Origin: Nioella aestuarii
GTDB taxonomy: Bacteria; Pseudomonadota; Alphaproteobacteria; Rhodobacterales; Rhodobacteraceae
Assembly: GCF_050896395.1 (NCBI RefSeq)
Contig: NZ_JBPBBA010000018.1
Span: forward strand, 1 to 64,000
Reading direction: 5' to 3'
DNA length: 64,000 nucleotides
The notes below the pieces were generated by a model. The model made no database searches. It was not told the DNA's origin and was given only the letters and a program-made list of their open reading frames with translations. The translations under genes and the position numbers were made by a program. Of the stretch, positions 25,067 to 33,429 are shown piece by piece; position 1 is the first letter of the stretch, and every line of letters starts with the position of its first letter.

Positions 25067-26581
25067 TTAGCGCGGCTCGCTATGGCCAATGCCGGCGATT
25101 TCTTCTGCGATCCGGCGAATGCCTTCGGGGATTTTTTCAGAAGAGATGGAACTGTAGGCCAGCCTGTAAAACCGCCGTGCGTCATCCGCCGGGCTGAAGA
25201 AGCTGCGGCCCGGTTCAATGACCACACCGCGTTCATAAAGCCGGTAGGCCAATAGCTCTGTATCCACCCGCGGCGGGGCCGCCATCCAAAAGCTTGATCC
25301 ACCCGTGGCAACAGCACCAGATATCGTCAGGCCGTTCTTTTCAATGGCTTCGGCCATGACCGTCCGGCGGGTTTCGTAGGCCTTGCGCATACGGTTGATC
25401 TGCGCGTCGTAATGGCCGAGCGACAGAAAATAGGCGACCGTCCGCTGGATGTGGCCCGGCGGGTGGCGGAGCACCAAAGCCCTCAGCGCGCGGGCTTCGC
25501 GGATGAATTCCTCATCCGCCACCACGTAACCAAGCCGCAAACCAGGGAAGAGCGATTTGGAAAACGACCCGATATAGATCACCGCTCCGCTGTCATCCAT
25601 CGACTTCAGCGCGGGTGAAGGCGCGTTCTTGAACGACAGCTCAAATTCGTAGTCATCCTCGACCACCACAAAGCCGCGTTCAGTCGCCAGTTCCAGCAGC
25701 CGTCTGCGACGGTCCACCGGCATCGTCATATTGGTGGGGCAGTGATGCGACACGGTGGTAAAGACCACGTCCGTGTCGGGGGGCAAGTTTTCGGGTGGCA
25801 GGCCCTCGTCATCCACATCGACGGGCACCAGATGACAGCGGGTCTGCGTCAGGATCTCTCGCAGTCCGGGATAGGTCGGGTTTTCCAGCACCGCCTTGCG
25901 TCGCTGTGTCAGAAGGATCTGCGCTGTCATCCAAAGGGCGTTCTGCGCGCCCATGGTGATCAGGATTTCCTCTTTCCGCGCGGCAATGCCCCGGCGCGGC
26001 AGGATATGGCGCTGAATATGTTCCAGCAGGCGTTCATCGTCTTCTTCGTAGCGATCCGCGGTCAGGATCTTGAAATCCTTCTGTCCCAGTGCCTGCAATC
26101 CGCATTGCCGCCATGTCTGATGGGAAAACAGTGAAGGGTCCGCCTGCCCGTAGATGAAGGGATACGGGTATTCATGCCAGTTTGCGGGTCTGAGCGGCAA
26201 AGCCGGGCTGTCGAAGCGCTGACCGATCGCCCGCGACCAGTCTATGCCAGCCTTTGCAGGGCGCCCTGTCAGGTCAAATTCAGGCGGCGTGGGCGCCGTA
26301 TCTGACACAAAATACCCCGAACGCCCCCGCGAAATCAGGTAATCATCAGCCACCAATTCGGTATAGGCGTTCGTAACGGTGATCCGGCTTATGCCAAGGT
26401 GCACAGCCAGTTTCCGACTAGATGGCAGCTTTTCCCCGGGTCTGAAACGACCCGACAGAATGCCCTCGGCCACAAGCCGTTGCACCTTCTGTTGAAGGGT
26501 TCCCTCGGCCTGAGCATCAAGGAAAAAGGATTCCACCGGGATCGTCACGACTGGACTTTGCCTCTGATTGACCTTGGTCAC
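25067..26581 (-). CDS. tauR: Taurine-responsive regulator TauR (MocR/GntR family)
   Basis: A 504-residue MocR-type regulator: a GntR winged helix at about residues 25-95 (LPSSRKLAVHLGISRITVT), a linker, and an aminotransferase-like domain with the PLP-binding Lys342 in GSFSKSLFPGLRLG. TauR activates taurine genes in Rhodobacter. The annotated GTG at 26581 has a weak ribosome site; a GTG at 26548 (opening TIPVESFF) matches the usual N-terminus better. It would leave CTGGACTTTG (26551-26560, plus strand) and the palindrome TGACCTTGGTCA (26569-26580) in the leader as possible autoregulatory sites. It is divergent from tpa and upstream of xsc. Confidence 0.9.
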   Translation of the reverse strand: MTKVNQRQSPVVTIPVESFFLDAQAEGTLQQKVQRLVAEGILSGRFRPGEKLPSSRKLAVHLGISRITVTNAYTELVADDYLISRGRSGYFVSDTAPTPPEFDLTGRPAKAGIDWSRAIGQRFDSPALPLRPANWHEYPYPFIYGQADPSLFSHQTWRQCGLQALGQKDFKILTADRYEEDDERLLEHIQRHILPRRGIAARKEEILITMGAQNALWMTAQILLTQRRKAVLENPTYPGLREILTQTRCHLVPVDVDDEGLPPENLPPDTDVVFTTVSHHCPTNMTMPVDRRRRLLELATERGFVVVEDDYEFELSFKNAPSPALKSMDDSGAVIYIGSFSKSLFPGLRLGYVVADEEFIREARALRALVLRHPPGHIQRTVAYFLSLGHYDAQINRMRKAYETRRTVMAEAIEKNGLTISGAVATGGSSFWMAAPPRVDTELLAYRLYERGVVIEPGRSFFSPADDARRFYRLAYSSISSEKIPEGIRRIAEEIAGIGHSEPR

Positions 26582-26615
26582 TCCACATGCGCGGGCCGCT
26601 CCCTCCTTGTCAATC

Positions 26616-26650
26616 CTCTGGCGCTATGCATGGATAGGCTCTGGCCCTAT
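26616..26650. promoter_or_regulatory. Direct repeats in the tauR-tpa promoter region
   Basis: CTCTGGCGCTAT (26616-26627) and CTCTGGCCCTAT (26639-26650), 23 bases apart, 11 of 12 bases identical, followed at once by CTGGCACAGG. MocR-type regulators bind phased direct repeats, so these are candidate TauR sites or promoter elements for tpa. Confidence 0.4.
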
Positions 26651-26709
26651 CTGGCACAGGCACAACCCGGCACTGTGAACTCAGAGACCGTTTTCCGGTG
26701 GAGAAAGAT

Positions 26710-28110
26710 ATGAACACCCCCTTCAACCCGAATGATATCAGCCATGTGATCGAGGCTGACCGCGCCAATGTCTGGCACCATCTCGTGCAGCACAAACCCT
26801 TCGAAACCGGCGAACCCCGGATCATCGTCGAGGGCAAGGGCATGCGGGTCTGGGACGCCAATGGCAAGGAATATATCGACGCCGTGTCCGGTGCCGTTTG
26901 GACTGTCAATGTCGGCTACGGCCGCAAGCGCATTGCCGACGCGGTGCATGAACAGCTGATGAAGATGTGCTACTTTGCGCAGGCCGCAGGCTCGATCCCC
27001 GGTGCGCTTTTTGCCGAGAAACTGATCGAGAAGATGCCAGGCATGTCGCGCGTCTACTACACGAATTCAGGGTCGGAAGCGAACGAGAAAGCGTTCAAGA
27101 TGGTCCGCCAGATCGCCCACAAGAAGTACGGCGGCAAGAAGACCAAGATCCTCTATCGCGACCGCGATTACCATGGCTCCACCCTCGCCGCGATGTCGGC
27201 AGGCGGCCAGGACGAACGCAACATGCAATACGGCCCCTTCGCGCCCGATTTCGTGCGCGTCCCCCACTGCATGGAATACCGTAAGGAAGAGCTTGGCCTT
27301 GGCCATCTCTCGGGCCGTGACTTCGGCATCGCCGCGGCAAACCTGATCGAAGAGGTAATTCTGCGCGAAGGGCCGGAAACCGTTGGCGCGCTCTGCCTCG
27401 AACCCGTGACCGCCGGCGGCGGTGTCATCGAAGCGCCCGAGGGTTACTGGGATCGCGTGCAGGAGATCTGCAAACAATATGAAGTGCTGCTGCATATCGA
27501 CGAGGTCGTCTGTGGCGTTGGACGCACCGGCACCCAGTGGTTCGGCTACCAGCATTACGGCATCAAGCCCGACTTCGTGACCATGGCCAAGGGCGTGGCC
27601 TCCGGCTATGCCGCCATCGCCTGCATGGTGACCACCGAGGAGGTGTTCGACCTGTTCAAGACCGACCCCTCGGACAAGCTCAACCACTTCCGCGACATCT
27701 CCACCTTCGGCGGCTGCACCGGCGGCCCGGCAGCGGCGCTGGAGAATATGGCGATCATCGAGGAAGAGGGTCTTCTGGAAAACTGCACCAAGATGGGTGC
27801 GCGGATGATGGGCAACCTTCAGGCGTTGATGGACAAGCACCAGATCATCGGCGACGTGCGCGGCAAGGGCCTTTTCCTGGGGGCGGAACTGGTCAAGGAT
27901 CGCGAAACCAAGGAACCCGTCGATGAAAAGGACGTGATGGCCGTGGTGGGCGAATGCGCCGCGCTTGGCGTGATCATCGGCGCCTCGAACCGCTCGATCC
28001 CCGGCAGAAACAACGTGCTGTGCTTCAGCCCGGCGCTGATCGCCACCGCCGAGGATATCGACGCGATCACCGATGCCGTGGACAAGGCGCTGACCAAGAT
28101 CTTCGGCTAA
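26710..28110 (+). CDS. tpa: Taurine-pyruvate aminotransferase Tpa
   Basis: A 466-residue class III aminotransferase that transfers the amino group of taurine to pyruvate, giving sulfoacetaldehyde and alanine. PLP-site residues are visible: Asp264 in LLHIDEVVCGVGRTG and the Schiff-base Lys294 in TMAKGVASGY. The YYTNSGSEANE phosphate-binding turn is also present. GGAG upstream of ATG 26710 supports this start over GTG 26698. It is transcribed away from tauR. Downstream an intrinsic terminator and a palindrome cluster separate it from the convergent tauABC operon. The product feeds Xsc. Confidence 0.95.
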   Translation: MNTPFNPNDISHVIEADRANVWHHLVQHKPFETGEPRIIVEGKGMRVWDANGKEYIDAVSGAVWTVNVGYGRKRIADAVHEQLMKMCYFAQAAGSIPGALFAEKLIEKMPGMSRVYYTNSGSEANEKAFKMVRQIAHKKYGGKKTKILYRDRDYHGSTLAAMSAGGQDERNMQYGPFAPDFVRVPHCMEYRKEELGLGHLSGRDFGIAAANLIEEVILREGPETVGALCLEPVTAGGGVIEAPEGYWDRVQEICKQYEVLLHIDEVVCGVGRTGTQWFGYQHYGIKPDFVTMAKGVASGYAAIACMVTTEEVFDLFKTDPSDKLNHFRDISTFGGCTGGPAAALENMAIIEEEGLLENCTKMGARMMGNLQALMDKHQIIGDVRGKGLFLGAELVKDRETKEPVDEKDVMAVVGECAALGVIIGASNRSIPGRNNVLCFSPALIATAEDIDAITDAVDKALTKIFG

Positions 28111-28134
28111 GCCCGGCGCATAGACCTGACCCAG

Positions 28135-28173
28135 AAGGCCCCGTGGACCGATCCGTCCCCGGGGCCTTTTTTT
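28135..28173 (+). terminator. Rho-independent terminator of tpa
   Basis: AAGGCCCC (28135-28142) pairs with GGGGCCTT (28161-28168), with a smaller GGAC/GTCC stem inside, followed by a seven-T run. It lies about 25 bases after the tpa stop. Confidence 0.85.
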
Positions 28174-28394
28174 CATGCCGAAACGCCCCGGCGCGCCCCG
28201 TCCATGCGACATCCGGTTCTCAAGCCCTCTGCCCTTCTTCTTTGTCCAAATACTCCGGGGTTTGGGGCAGCGCCCCAAGCGGGTCGATGCGCCGAAGGCG
28301 CAGCGAAATCGTCCTGTGGGGATCATCATTCCTAACCATCTCTTACCGGCGACTTGGCCCTTCACAGCCGCCACAGGGCACGCATCTAGGGCCC

Positions 28395-28464
28395 GGCGGC
28401 CCGGTGAAGACCCCGCGTCAGCGGGGCGAACCGGGCCGCCCCCCGGTCGACGCCGCAGGCGGCG
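28395..28464. repeat. Nested palindrome cluster in a 411-base gap
   Basis: The gap between convergent tpa and tauC has no gene. It carries a nested hairpin: outer arms GGCGGCCCGGT (28395-28405) and ACCGGGCCGCC (28430-28440), inner arms CCCCGC and GCGGGG. A second palindrome CGCCGC-AG-GCGGCG lies at 28451-28464. Upstream around 28240-28300 is a stretch with GGGGCAGCGCCCC and TGCGCC/GGCGCA hairpins of a kind common in Rhodobacteraceae intergenic DNA. Confidence 0.65.
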
Positions 28465-28474
28465 AAACGAAAAA

Positions 28475-28495
28475 GCCCCCGGCAGAACCGGGGGC
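28475..28495 (-). terminator. Terminator of tauABC
   Basis: GCCCCCGG and CCGGGGGC arms around a 5-base loop. On the minus strand the stem is followed by TTTTTCG. It lies 27 bases after the tauC stop. Confidence 0.8.
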
Positions 28496-28521
28496 CTTTC
28501 AGAAGCTCCGAGGGCTGGCGA

Positions 28522-29793
28522 TCAGGCCTTGCCCTTCCAGGGCACCAGCACCCGCTCAGCCCAGCGCATCAGCATGTCGATCCCGTATCCGATGATCCCG
28601 ATCAGGATGATCCCCATGATCACGATATCGGTCAGCTGGAACTTCGACGCGGCCACGATCATCTGCCCGGCGCCCTGTTCGGCGGCCACCAGTTCCGCGG
28701 CCACGACCGTGCCCCAACAGACCCCCATTGCAACGCGCGCACCGGTGAAGATCTCCGGCAGAGAGTTGGGGATGATCACGTGGCGCATGATCTGGCTTTT
28801 CGAGGCCCCCAGCGAATAGGCCGCGTGGATCTTCGAGATCGACACGCCGGATACACCCGCCCGTGCCGCAATGGTCATGATCCAGAGCGCGGCGAGGAAC
28901 AGCAGGAAGATCTTGCCGCTTTCATCGATGCCAAACCAGATGATGACCAGCGGGATCAGTGCGAGCGGCGGCACCGGGCGCATGAATTCGACGATCGGGT
29001 CGAACCAGCCACGGAACCAGTTGCTGAGGCCCATTGCGTAGCCCAGCGGGATCCCCACGGCAGCCCCCAGCGCAAAGCCCGCCAGAACCCGGAAGAGCGA
29101 ATATCCCAGATGCTCGGCAAGGGTGAAGCCACGATAGCCTTCATCCGCGATCTCAAGCAGACGATCCCAGACCGCTTCCGGCGAGGGCAGCCAGATGGGT
29201 TCCATCTGCATTCCGCCATTGGGAGTGAAGCGCACCGTACCCCGGCGGCTCAGCGTCACGACACCGTCGCCGGTATCGACCTCGCCCACTTCCGGCTCCA
29301 GCGGCTGGCCATTGATGGCGACCACGCGGAACCCGTCTTCGTCGGCCCCTTCGTCATTGTCGCCGGTCTGGATCAGGCTCGACCGGCCACCGCCGATCGC
29401 CGCGCTGTCATCGCGCGCAAACCCGTCACCGCCATCGGCGCCCTCGGGTGGCTCCACATCCTCGCCAACCGGGTGCACGATGACCCGCACGGTTGCGTCA
29501 TCACGTTCACCCGCCGCGTTTTCGGCAGTGTAGGTAAAGCTGGTTTCGCCCAAAAACGGCCCCGGCGCGTGGATGGGAGAGATGACCGACCCGGTGAATG
29601 CGCCCCAGATCAGGAAGATCGACAGGACTGAAATGACCGAAGCCGCCCGGTTGGGGCGCACGGCACTTTCATCGCCGAAGGTCACGGTCTTGAGCGACGT
29701 GAAGTCGTGGCGCGATTCCCGCATTGAAGTGAAGGCTTTCACCGCCACGAAGGCCAGGACGAAGATGGCGACATAGATGACTGCAATCAACAT
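28522..29793 (-). CDS. tauC: Taurine ABC transporter permease TauC with periplasmic insertion
   Basis: A 423-residue permease, about 150 residues longer than typical TauC/SsuC proteins. Two membrane helices lie at 2-20 and 51-72. The permease core runs from about 203 to 423, with the EAA loop near SLGASKSQIMRHVIIPNSLPE. Between ISP (71-73) and WLPSPEAVW (201-209), which are adjacent in usual TauC proteins, is an insertion of about 125 residues. It holds an Ig/cadherin-like strand pattern (SFTYTAENAAGERDDATVRV), an acidic Gly-rich linker and a second beta-rich piece. The predicted location is periplasmic. The gene starts at ATG 29793, sharing one base with the tauB stop. Confidence 0.88.
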   Translation of the reverse strand: MLIAVIYVAIFVLAFVAVKAFTSMRESRHDFTSLKTVTFGDESAVRPNRAASVISVLSIFLIWGAFTGSVISPIHAPGPFLGETSFTYTAENAAGERDDATVRVIVHPVGEDVEPPEGADGGDGFARDDSAAIGGGRSSLIQTGDNDEGADEDGFRVVAINGQPLEPEVGEVDTGDGVVTLSRRGTVRFTPNGGMQMEPIWLPSPEAVWDRLLEIADEGYRGFTLAEHLGYSLFRVLAGFALGAAVGIPLGYAMGLSNWFRGWFDPIVEFMRPVPPLALIPLVIIWFGIDESGKIFLLFLAALWIMTIAARAGVSGVSISKIHAAYSLGASKSQIMRHVIIPNSLPEIFTGARVAMGVCWGTVVAAELVAAEQGAGQMIVAASKFQLTDIVIMGIILIGIIGYGIDMLMRWAERVLVPWKGKA

Positions 29794-30599
29794 CACGCGG
29801 CCCCCTCTGTGCGGCCCATGATCTCTTCTTCCATATCCCAGATCATCGACAGGATTTCTTCGCGCCGCTCTCCGAATTCGGGATGTTTCTTAACTTCTCG
29901 AAGGTCGGCATTCACGCCCATATCGGCAAAGGGCAACTGGTATTCCCGGTGCAGGCGTCCGGGTCTAGGGGCCATGACGATCAGCCGCTCGCCCAGAAGC
30001 AGCGCTTCCTCGACCGAGTGGGTGATCAGGATGATTGTCTTGCCGGTTTCCTTCCACAGCTTCAGCACCAGACCCTGCATCTTTTCGCGCGTCAGCGCGT
30101 CAAGCGCGCCCAGCGGTTCGTCCATCAAGATCACATCGGGGTCATTAGCAAGGCAGCGGGCAAGCGCCACACGCTGCTGCATTCCGCCCGAAAGTTCATA
30201 GACCGCCTTTTCCTTGAAATCCTGAAGGCCCACGGTTTCCAGAAGATGGTCGGTGATCTGGTCCCGTTCTTTCTTGGGCATACCTTTCATGCGGGGTCCG
30301 AAATCGACGTTCTGGCGAACGCTCATCCATTCAAAGAGCGCGCCCTTCTGAAACACCATCCCGCGCTCGGCGTCAGGGCCGGACACATAGTGGCCATTGA
30401 GTTCGATCTTGCCCTCGGTGGGGGCAAGAAAGCCCGCGATGATGTTGAGAAGAGTTGTCTTGCCGCAGCCCGAAGGGCCCAGGACAGACATGATCTCCCC
30501 TTCCTTAATGGTCAGCGATACGTCCTTGAGCGCCTGTACGACCCCGCCATCCGGCAGATCGAAACGCATGGAGATGCTGTCGAGCACTAGCCCGGTCAT
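29793..30599 (-). CDS. tauB: Taurine ABC transporter ATP-binding protein TauB
   Basis: A 268-residue ABC ATPase of the nitrate/sulfonate/taurine class. It shows Walker A GPSGCGKTT, the signature LSGGMQQR, Walker B VILMDEPLGALD and the switch His in LITHSVEEA. It powers taurine import through TauC. It lies 80 bases after tauA, across a hairpin, and is translationally coupled to tauC. Substrate assignment rests on the flanking tpa, xsc and tauR genes. Confidence 0.93.
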   Translation of the reverse strand: MTGLVLDSISMRFDLPDGGVVQALKDVSLTIKEGEIMSVLGPSGCGKTTLLNIIAGFLAPTEGKIELNGHYVSGPDAERGMVFQKGALFEWMSVRQNVDFGPRMKGMPKKERDQITDHLLETVGLQDFKEKAVYELSGGMQQRVALARCLANDPDVILMDEPLGALDALTREKMQGLVLKLWKETGKTIILITHSVEEALLLGERLIVMAPRPGRLHREYQLPFADMGVNADLREVKKHPEFGERREEILSMIWDMEEEIMGRTEGAA

Positions 30600-30639
30600 G
30601 CTGCCCTACCTTCCCTGAAAAAGTGAAACTGTGCAGAGG

Positions 30640-30668
30640 GGATGGCGCGGCAAAGCTCCGCGCCATCC
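30640..30668 (-). terminator. Hairpin between tauA and tauB
   Basis: Arms GGATGGCGCGG-type (GATGGCGCGG and CCGCGCCATC perfectly matched) with a 7-base loop and no T-run. Such hairpins after binding-protein genes usually stabilise the upstream message or reduce read-through, giving more TauA than TauBC. Confidence 0.65.
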
Positions 30669-30679
30669 GATAACAGGGA

Positions 30680-31681
30680 TCACATCCCGTCATGCACCAT
30701 TTGCAGTGGGCCAGTGTTGACCGCACTTTCGTAGGACTCGCGTGCCGAGTCGATGTTGCCGGTCGCAACGAAGAAGTTGCCTACTTCCAGAAGGAAGTTC
30801 TGGGTACCGCCGCCGAGCCATGTCTCGGACAGCTGCTCTTCCACGGATGGGAAGACGAAGCCGGCCATGGTGGCGGCGGTCGCGTCTTCATCCATACCTG
30901 CGTCGCGTGCGATCACCGGCAGCATTTCGTCGGTATGCTCACCCGAATTCCACATGGCGTTCATGTCGGCGGTGACTGACAGGAAAGCGGCCAACAGTTC
31001 CGGCTCTTCTTCTGCGAAGGACGCGGGGACCGAGGTCACGTCGAAGACGTAGATGCCCAGTTCCTGCTTTTCCGCGCCGGTCAGCAGGGTGTTGCCATGT
31101 TCCATCATGCGGCGCAGCGCACCACCCCAGCCACAGGCCATGTCGAGCGAGCCCTGGGCCAGCGCGGCGGCGGAATCGGCGGGTGCCATGTCCACAACCT
31201 CGAGGCTGCTGACGTCGATGCCGAAATGCTCCATCTGGCGCAGGAAGCCGTAATGGGCGGCGGTGCCGATCGGCACGCCCACTCGGGCACCGGCCAGATC
31301 CTCGACGTTGGATGCGTCGATTTCCATCGATTCATGCACAACGCAGTTGTCGTTGTCAGAGTAGCTGACTGCCACGTCCACAACCTGGATGTCCTGCCCG
31401 GCAGAGGCCGCGACCACGAAGGGCGGCACGCCCTGGCTGACCGAGATGTGCACGTCGCCCGACGCCATTGCGGCGGACATGGCGGTGCCGGTATCGAAGG
31501 CACGCCAGTTGATGGTCACGCCCATCTCTTCTTCGTAGATCCCCATCTGCTTGGCATATTCGAACGGCATCGGCCATTCGAGGAAGTAGGCGACGGTGAT
31601 CTCCTCCAGCCCTTGGGCGAAAGAGGCCTGCGCGCTCATCACCAGGCCAATCGCCGTTCCGGCAAGTGCGAATTTCTTCAT
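30680..31681 (-). CDS. tauA: Taurine-binding periplasmic protein TauA
   Basis: A 333-residue substrate-binding protein. It starts with a signal peptide (MKKFALAGTAIGLVMSAQ, cleaved after ASFA) and has the NMT1/SsuA-like two-lobe fold. The chosen start at ATG 31681 gives a standard signal sequence; the longer frame to 31723 does not. It binds taurine and delivers it to TauBC. It is the first gene of tauABC, with CTGGACT direct repeats about 110-150 bases upstream as candidate TauR sites. Confidence 0.93.
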   Translation of the reverse strand: MKKFALAGTAIGLVMSAQASFAQGLEEITVAYFLEWPMPFEYAKQMGIYEEEMGVTINWRAFDTGTAMSAAMASGDVHISVSQGVPPFVVAASAGQDIQVVDVAVSYSDNDNCVVHESMEIDASNVEDLAGARVGVPIGTAAHYGFLRQMEHFGIDVSSLEVVDMAPADSAAALAQGSLDMACGWGGALRRMMEHGNTLLTGAEKQELGIYVFDVTSVPASFAEEEPELLAAFLSVTADMNAMWNSGEHTDEMLPVIARDAGMDEDATAATMAGFVFPSVEEQLSETWLGGGTQNFLLEVGNFFVATGNIDSARESYESAVNTGPLQMVHDGM

Positions 31682-31783
31682 TCGTAGTCTCCCTGTTCTC
31701 AGCGCGGTGTTGCCCGCGCCCATGCTTTTTGCATGAATCAGCTTGCGAGGGTGAAAGCGCTTACGTCAAGGATATCGTTCTGG

Positions 31784-31832
31784 CTGGACTGATGAAGTTC
31801 TCAGTCTGGACTGGTAGATTAAGTTCTGGAAT
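31784..31832. promoter_or_regulatory. Candidate TauR operator upstream of tauA
   Basis: CTGGACT at 31784-31790 and again at 31806-31812 (22 bases apart, two helical turns), with a weaker CTGGAAT at 31826-31832. TauR in Rhodobacter capsulatus is reported to bind direct repeats of the CTGGACTTAA type, which matches the core seen here. Confidence 0.6.
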
Positions 31833-31919
31833 ATCCCCGATTTCAGATTTCCGAAGAGCGGTGCATTTTCTTGGCACATCGCCCGAATTTCAGGCCCGCC
31901 ATGAACAAAAAAGCCCAGG

Positions 31920-32102
31920 TCAGTGCAGCCGGTCACTGACCTCGGCCAACGCCTCTGCCGCCGCCTCCAGATCTTCGGGGTCCTGCGAGGGCACTGCGTA
32001 GCTGCCATTCAGCCAGCGGCCCAGGTCCACATCGGCACAGCGTCGCGAACAGAAGGGGCGGTATTTCTGATCCGTGTCTTTGGTGCAGATCGGGCAGGAC
32101 AT
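31920..32102 (-). CDS. yacG: DNA gyrase inhibitor / zinc protein YacG
   Basis: A 60-residue zinc protein of the YacG family. The first Cys pair is in MSCPIC, the second in FCSRRC, and they are followed by the hallmark ADVDLGRWLNG. YacG of E. coli binds the gyrase B subunit and blocks DNA binding. GGAG 9 bases before ATG 32102 supports this start over the longer one at 32132. In alphaproteobacteria yacG normally directly follows the RNase E/G gene; here an oppositely oriented P450 gene lies between them. Confidence 0.88.
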   Translation of the reverse strand: MSCPICTKDTDQKYRPFCSRRCADVDLGRWLNGSYAVPSQDPEDLEAAAEALAEVSDRLH

Positions 32103-32220
32103 GGGCAGCGCTCCGTTGTGACGGGACGTCATATTGCCATCATGCGCGCCGGGATGCCAGCCCGCTTGCCGCCTGTTGCCACCTGCCCTAGCGTGAGAGT
32201 ACGGGAGAGGGGAATTTCAC

Positions 32221-33429
32221 ATGTCAGCATCCATCCGCGACTTCGATCTCAACGGTATCGGGCGGGAATTCATCGACAATCCCTTCCCCACCCTGCGCGC
32301 CTTGCGTGAACAAAGCCCGGTCCATCGCAACGCCGATGGCTCGGTCTACGTGACGCGGCACGCCGATTGCCTGAAGGTTTATCAGTCGCGCGCGATGTTG
32401 TCGGACAAGACCGAAGAATTCGGTAAGAAATTTGGCCCCGGCCCGCTGCTGACCCATCACACGACAAGCCTGATCTTCAACGACCCGCCCTATCACACTG
32501 TGGTGCGCAAGCTTCTGGCCGGGGCATTCACGCCGCGCAAGCTGGCCGAGATGGAGCCGCTGATCGACGGGATCGTGGACAGGATGCTGGACGATCTGGA
32601 GGATCTGGGATCGTTCGATCTGATCCCGGCCTTCGCGATGGTGCTGCCGACCGAGATCATTTCCTTCATGTTGGGGATTCCAGAAGAGTACCGCCGAAAG
32701 CTGCGGGGCTTTTCGCTGGCCATTCTGGGCGCGCTTGACCCGGTGATTTCGCCGGAACGGCTGCAGGCGGGCAATGACGCGGTGGCAGAGTTCGGTGCTA
32801 TCCTGGCAGAGCTGATTGCGCATCGGCGCGCGAATCCCGAGGGCGCGGGACAGGGCGAGGTGCTGGACAGCCTGATTTTCGGGGAAGTGGATGGTCGGCG
32901 GCTGACCGAGGAGGAACTGGTGCAGAACTGTATCTTCCTGCTCAATGCCGGGCATGAAACGACCACGAGCCTTGTTGGCAATTCCATCGGCATCCTGTTG
33001 GACAATCCCGACCAGTTGGACCTGTTGCAACGGGAACCTGAACATATCGGGACCGCGGTGGAGGAATTCCTGCGGGTCCAGAGCCCGCTTCAGATCGGGA
33101 ACCGGCTGGCTGGCGAGGATATCGAGCTGACAGACTGCGTGCTGCCCAAGGGCACCTACATCCACACATCGATTGCCGGGGCGAACCGGGATCCGGCGGT
33201 GTTCGACAAGCCGGAAGCGGTTGACATTACCCGCAATCCCAACCGGCACCTGGCCTTTGCAACCGGCATCCATGTCTGCCTGGGCGCGACCCTGGCACGG
33301 ATCGAGGGCAAAATCGCCATTGGCAAGTTCGTCGAGCGCTTCCCGCGTCTGCGTGCGGATGGCCCGGCGGAGATCATGGGGCTGGCGCGGTTCCGGGGCT
33401 ATAGCAGCCTGCCGGTGAGCATCGCCTGA
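32221..33429 (+). CDS. Cytochrome P450
   Basis: A 402-residue soluble bacterial P450. The oxygen-activation helix AGHETT lies at residues 243-248, the ExxR helix is visible as EEFLR, and the heme-ligand loop FATGIHVCLG carries Cys353. Such enzymes hydroxylate small hydrophobic substrates using ferredoxin partners, which are not encoded next to it. It sits on the plus strand between yacG and the RNase E/G gene, with its stop directly abutting the end of the latter. Substrate unknown. Confidence 0.93.
   Translation: MSASIRDFDLNGIGREFIDNPFPTLRALREQSPVHRNADGSVYVTRHADCLKVYQSRAMLSDKTEEFGKKFGPGPLLTHHTTSLIFNDPPYHTVVRKLLAGAFTPRKLAEMEPLIDGIVDRMLDDLEDLGSFDLIPAFAMVLPTEIISFMLGIPEEYRRKLRGFSLAILGALDPVISPERLQAGNDAVAEFGAILAELIAHRRANPEGAGQGEVLDSLIFGEVDGRRLTEEELVQNCIFLLNAGHETTTSLVGNSIGILLDNPDQLDLLQREPEHIGTAVEEFLRVQSPLQIGNRLAGEDIELTDCVLPKGTYIHTSIAGANRDPAVFDKPEAVDITRNPNRHLAFATGIHVCLGATLARIEGKIAIGKFVERFPRLRADGPAEIMGLARFRGYSSLPVSIA

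Noticed and set aside
27067..28374. A 435-codon minus-strand frame opposite tpa, running into the palindrome gap
   Set aside because: Antisense to a clear aminotransferase; crosses the tpa terminator and has no start signal.
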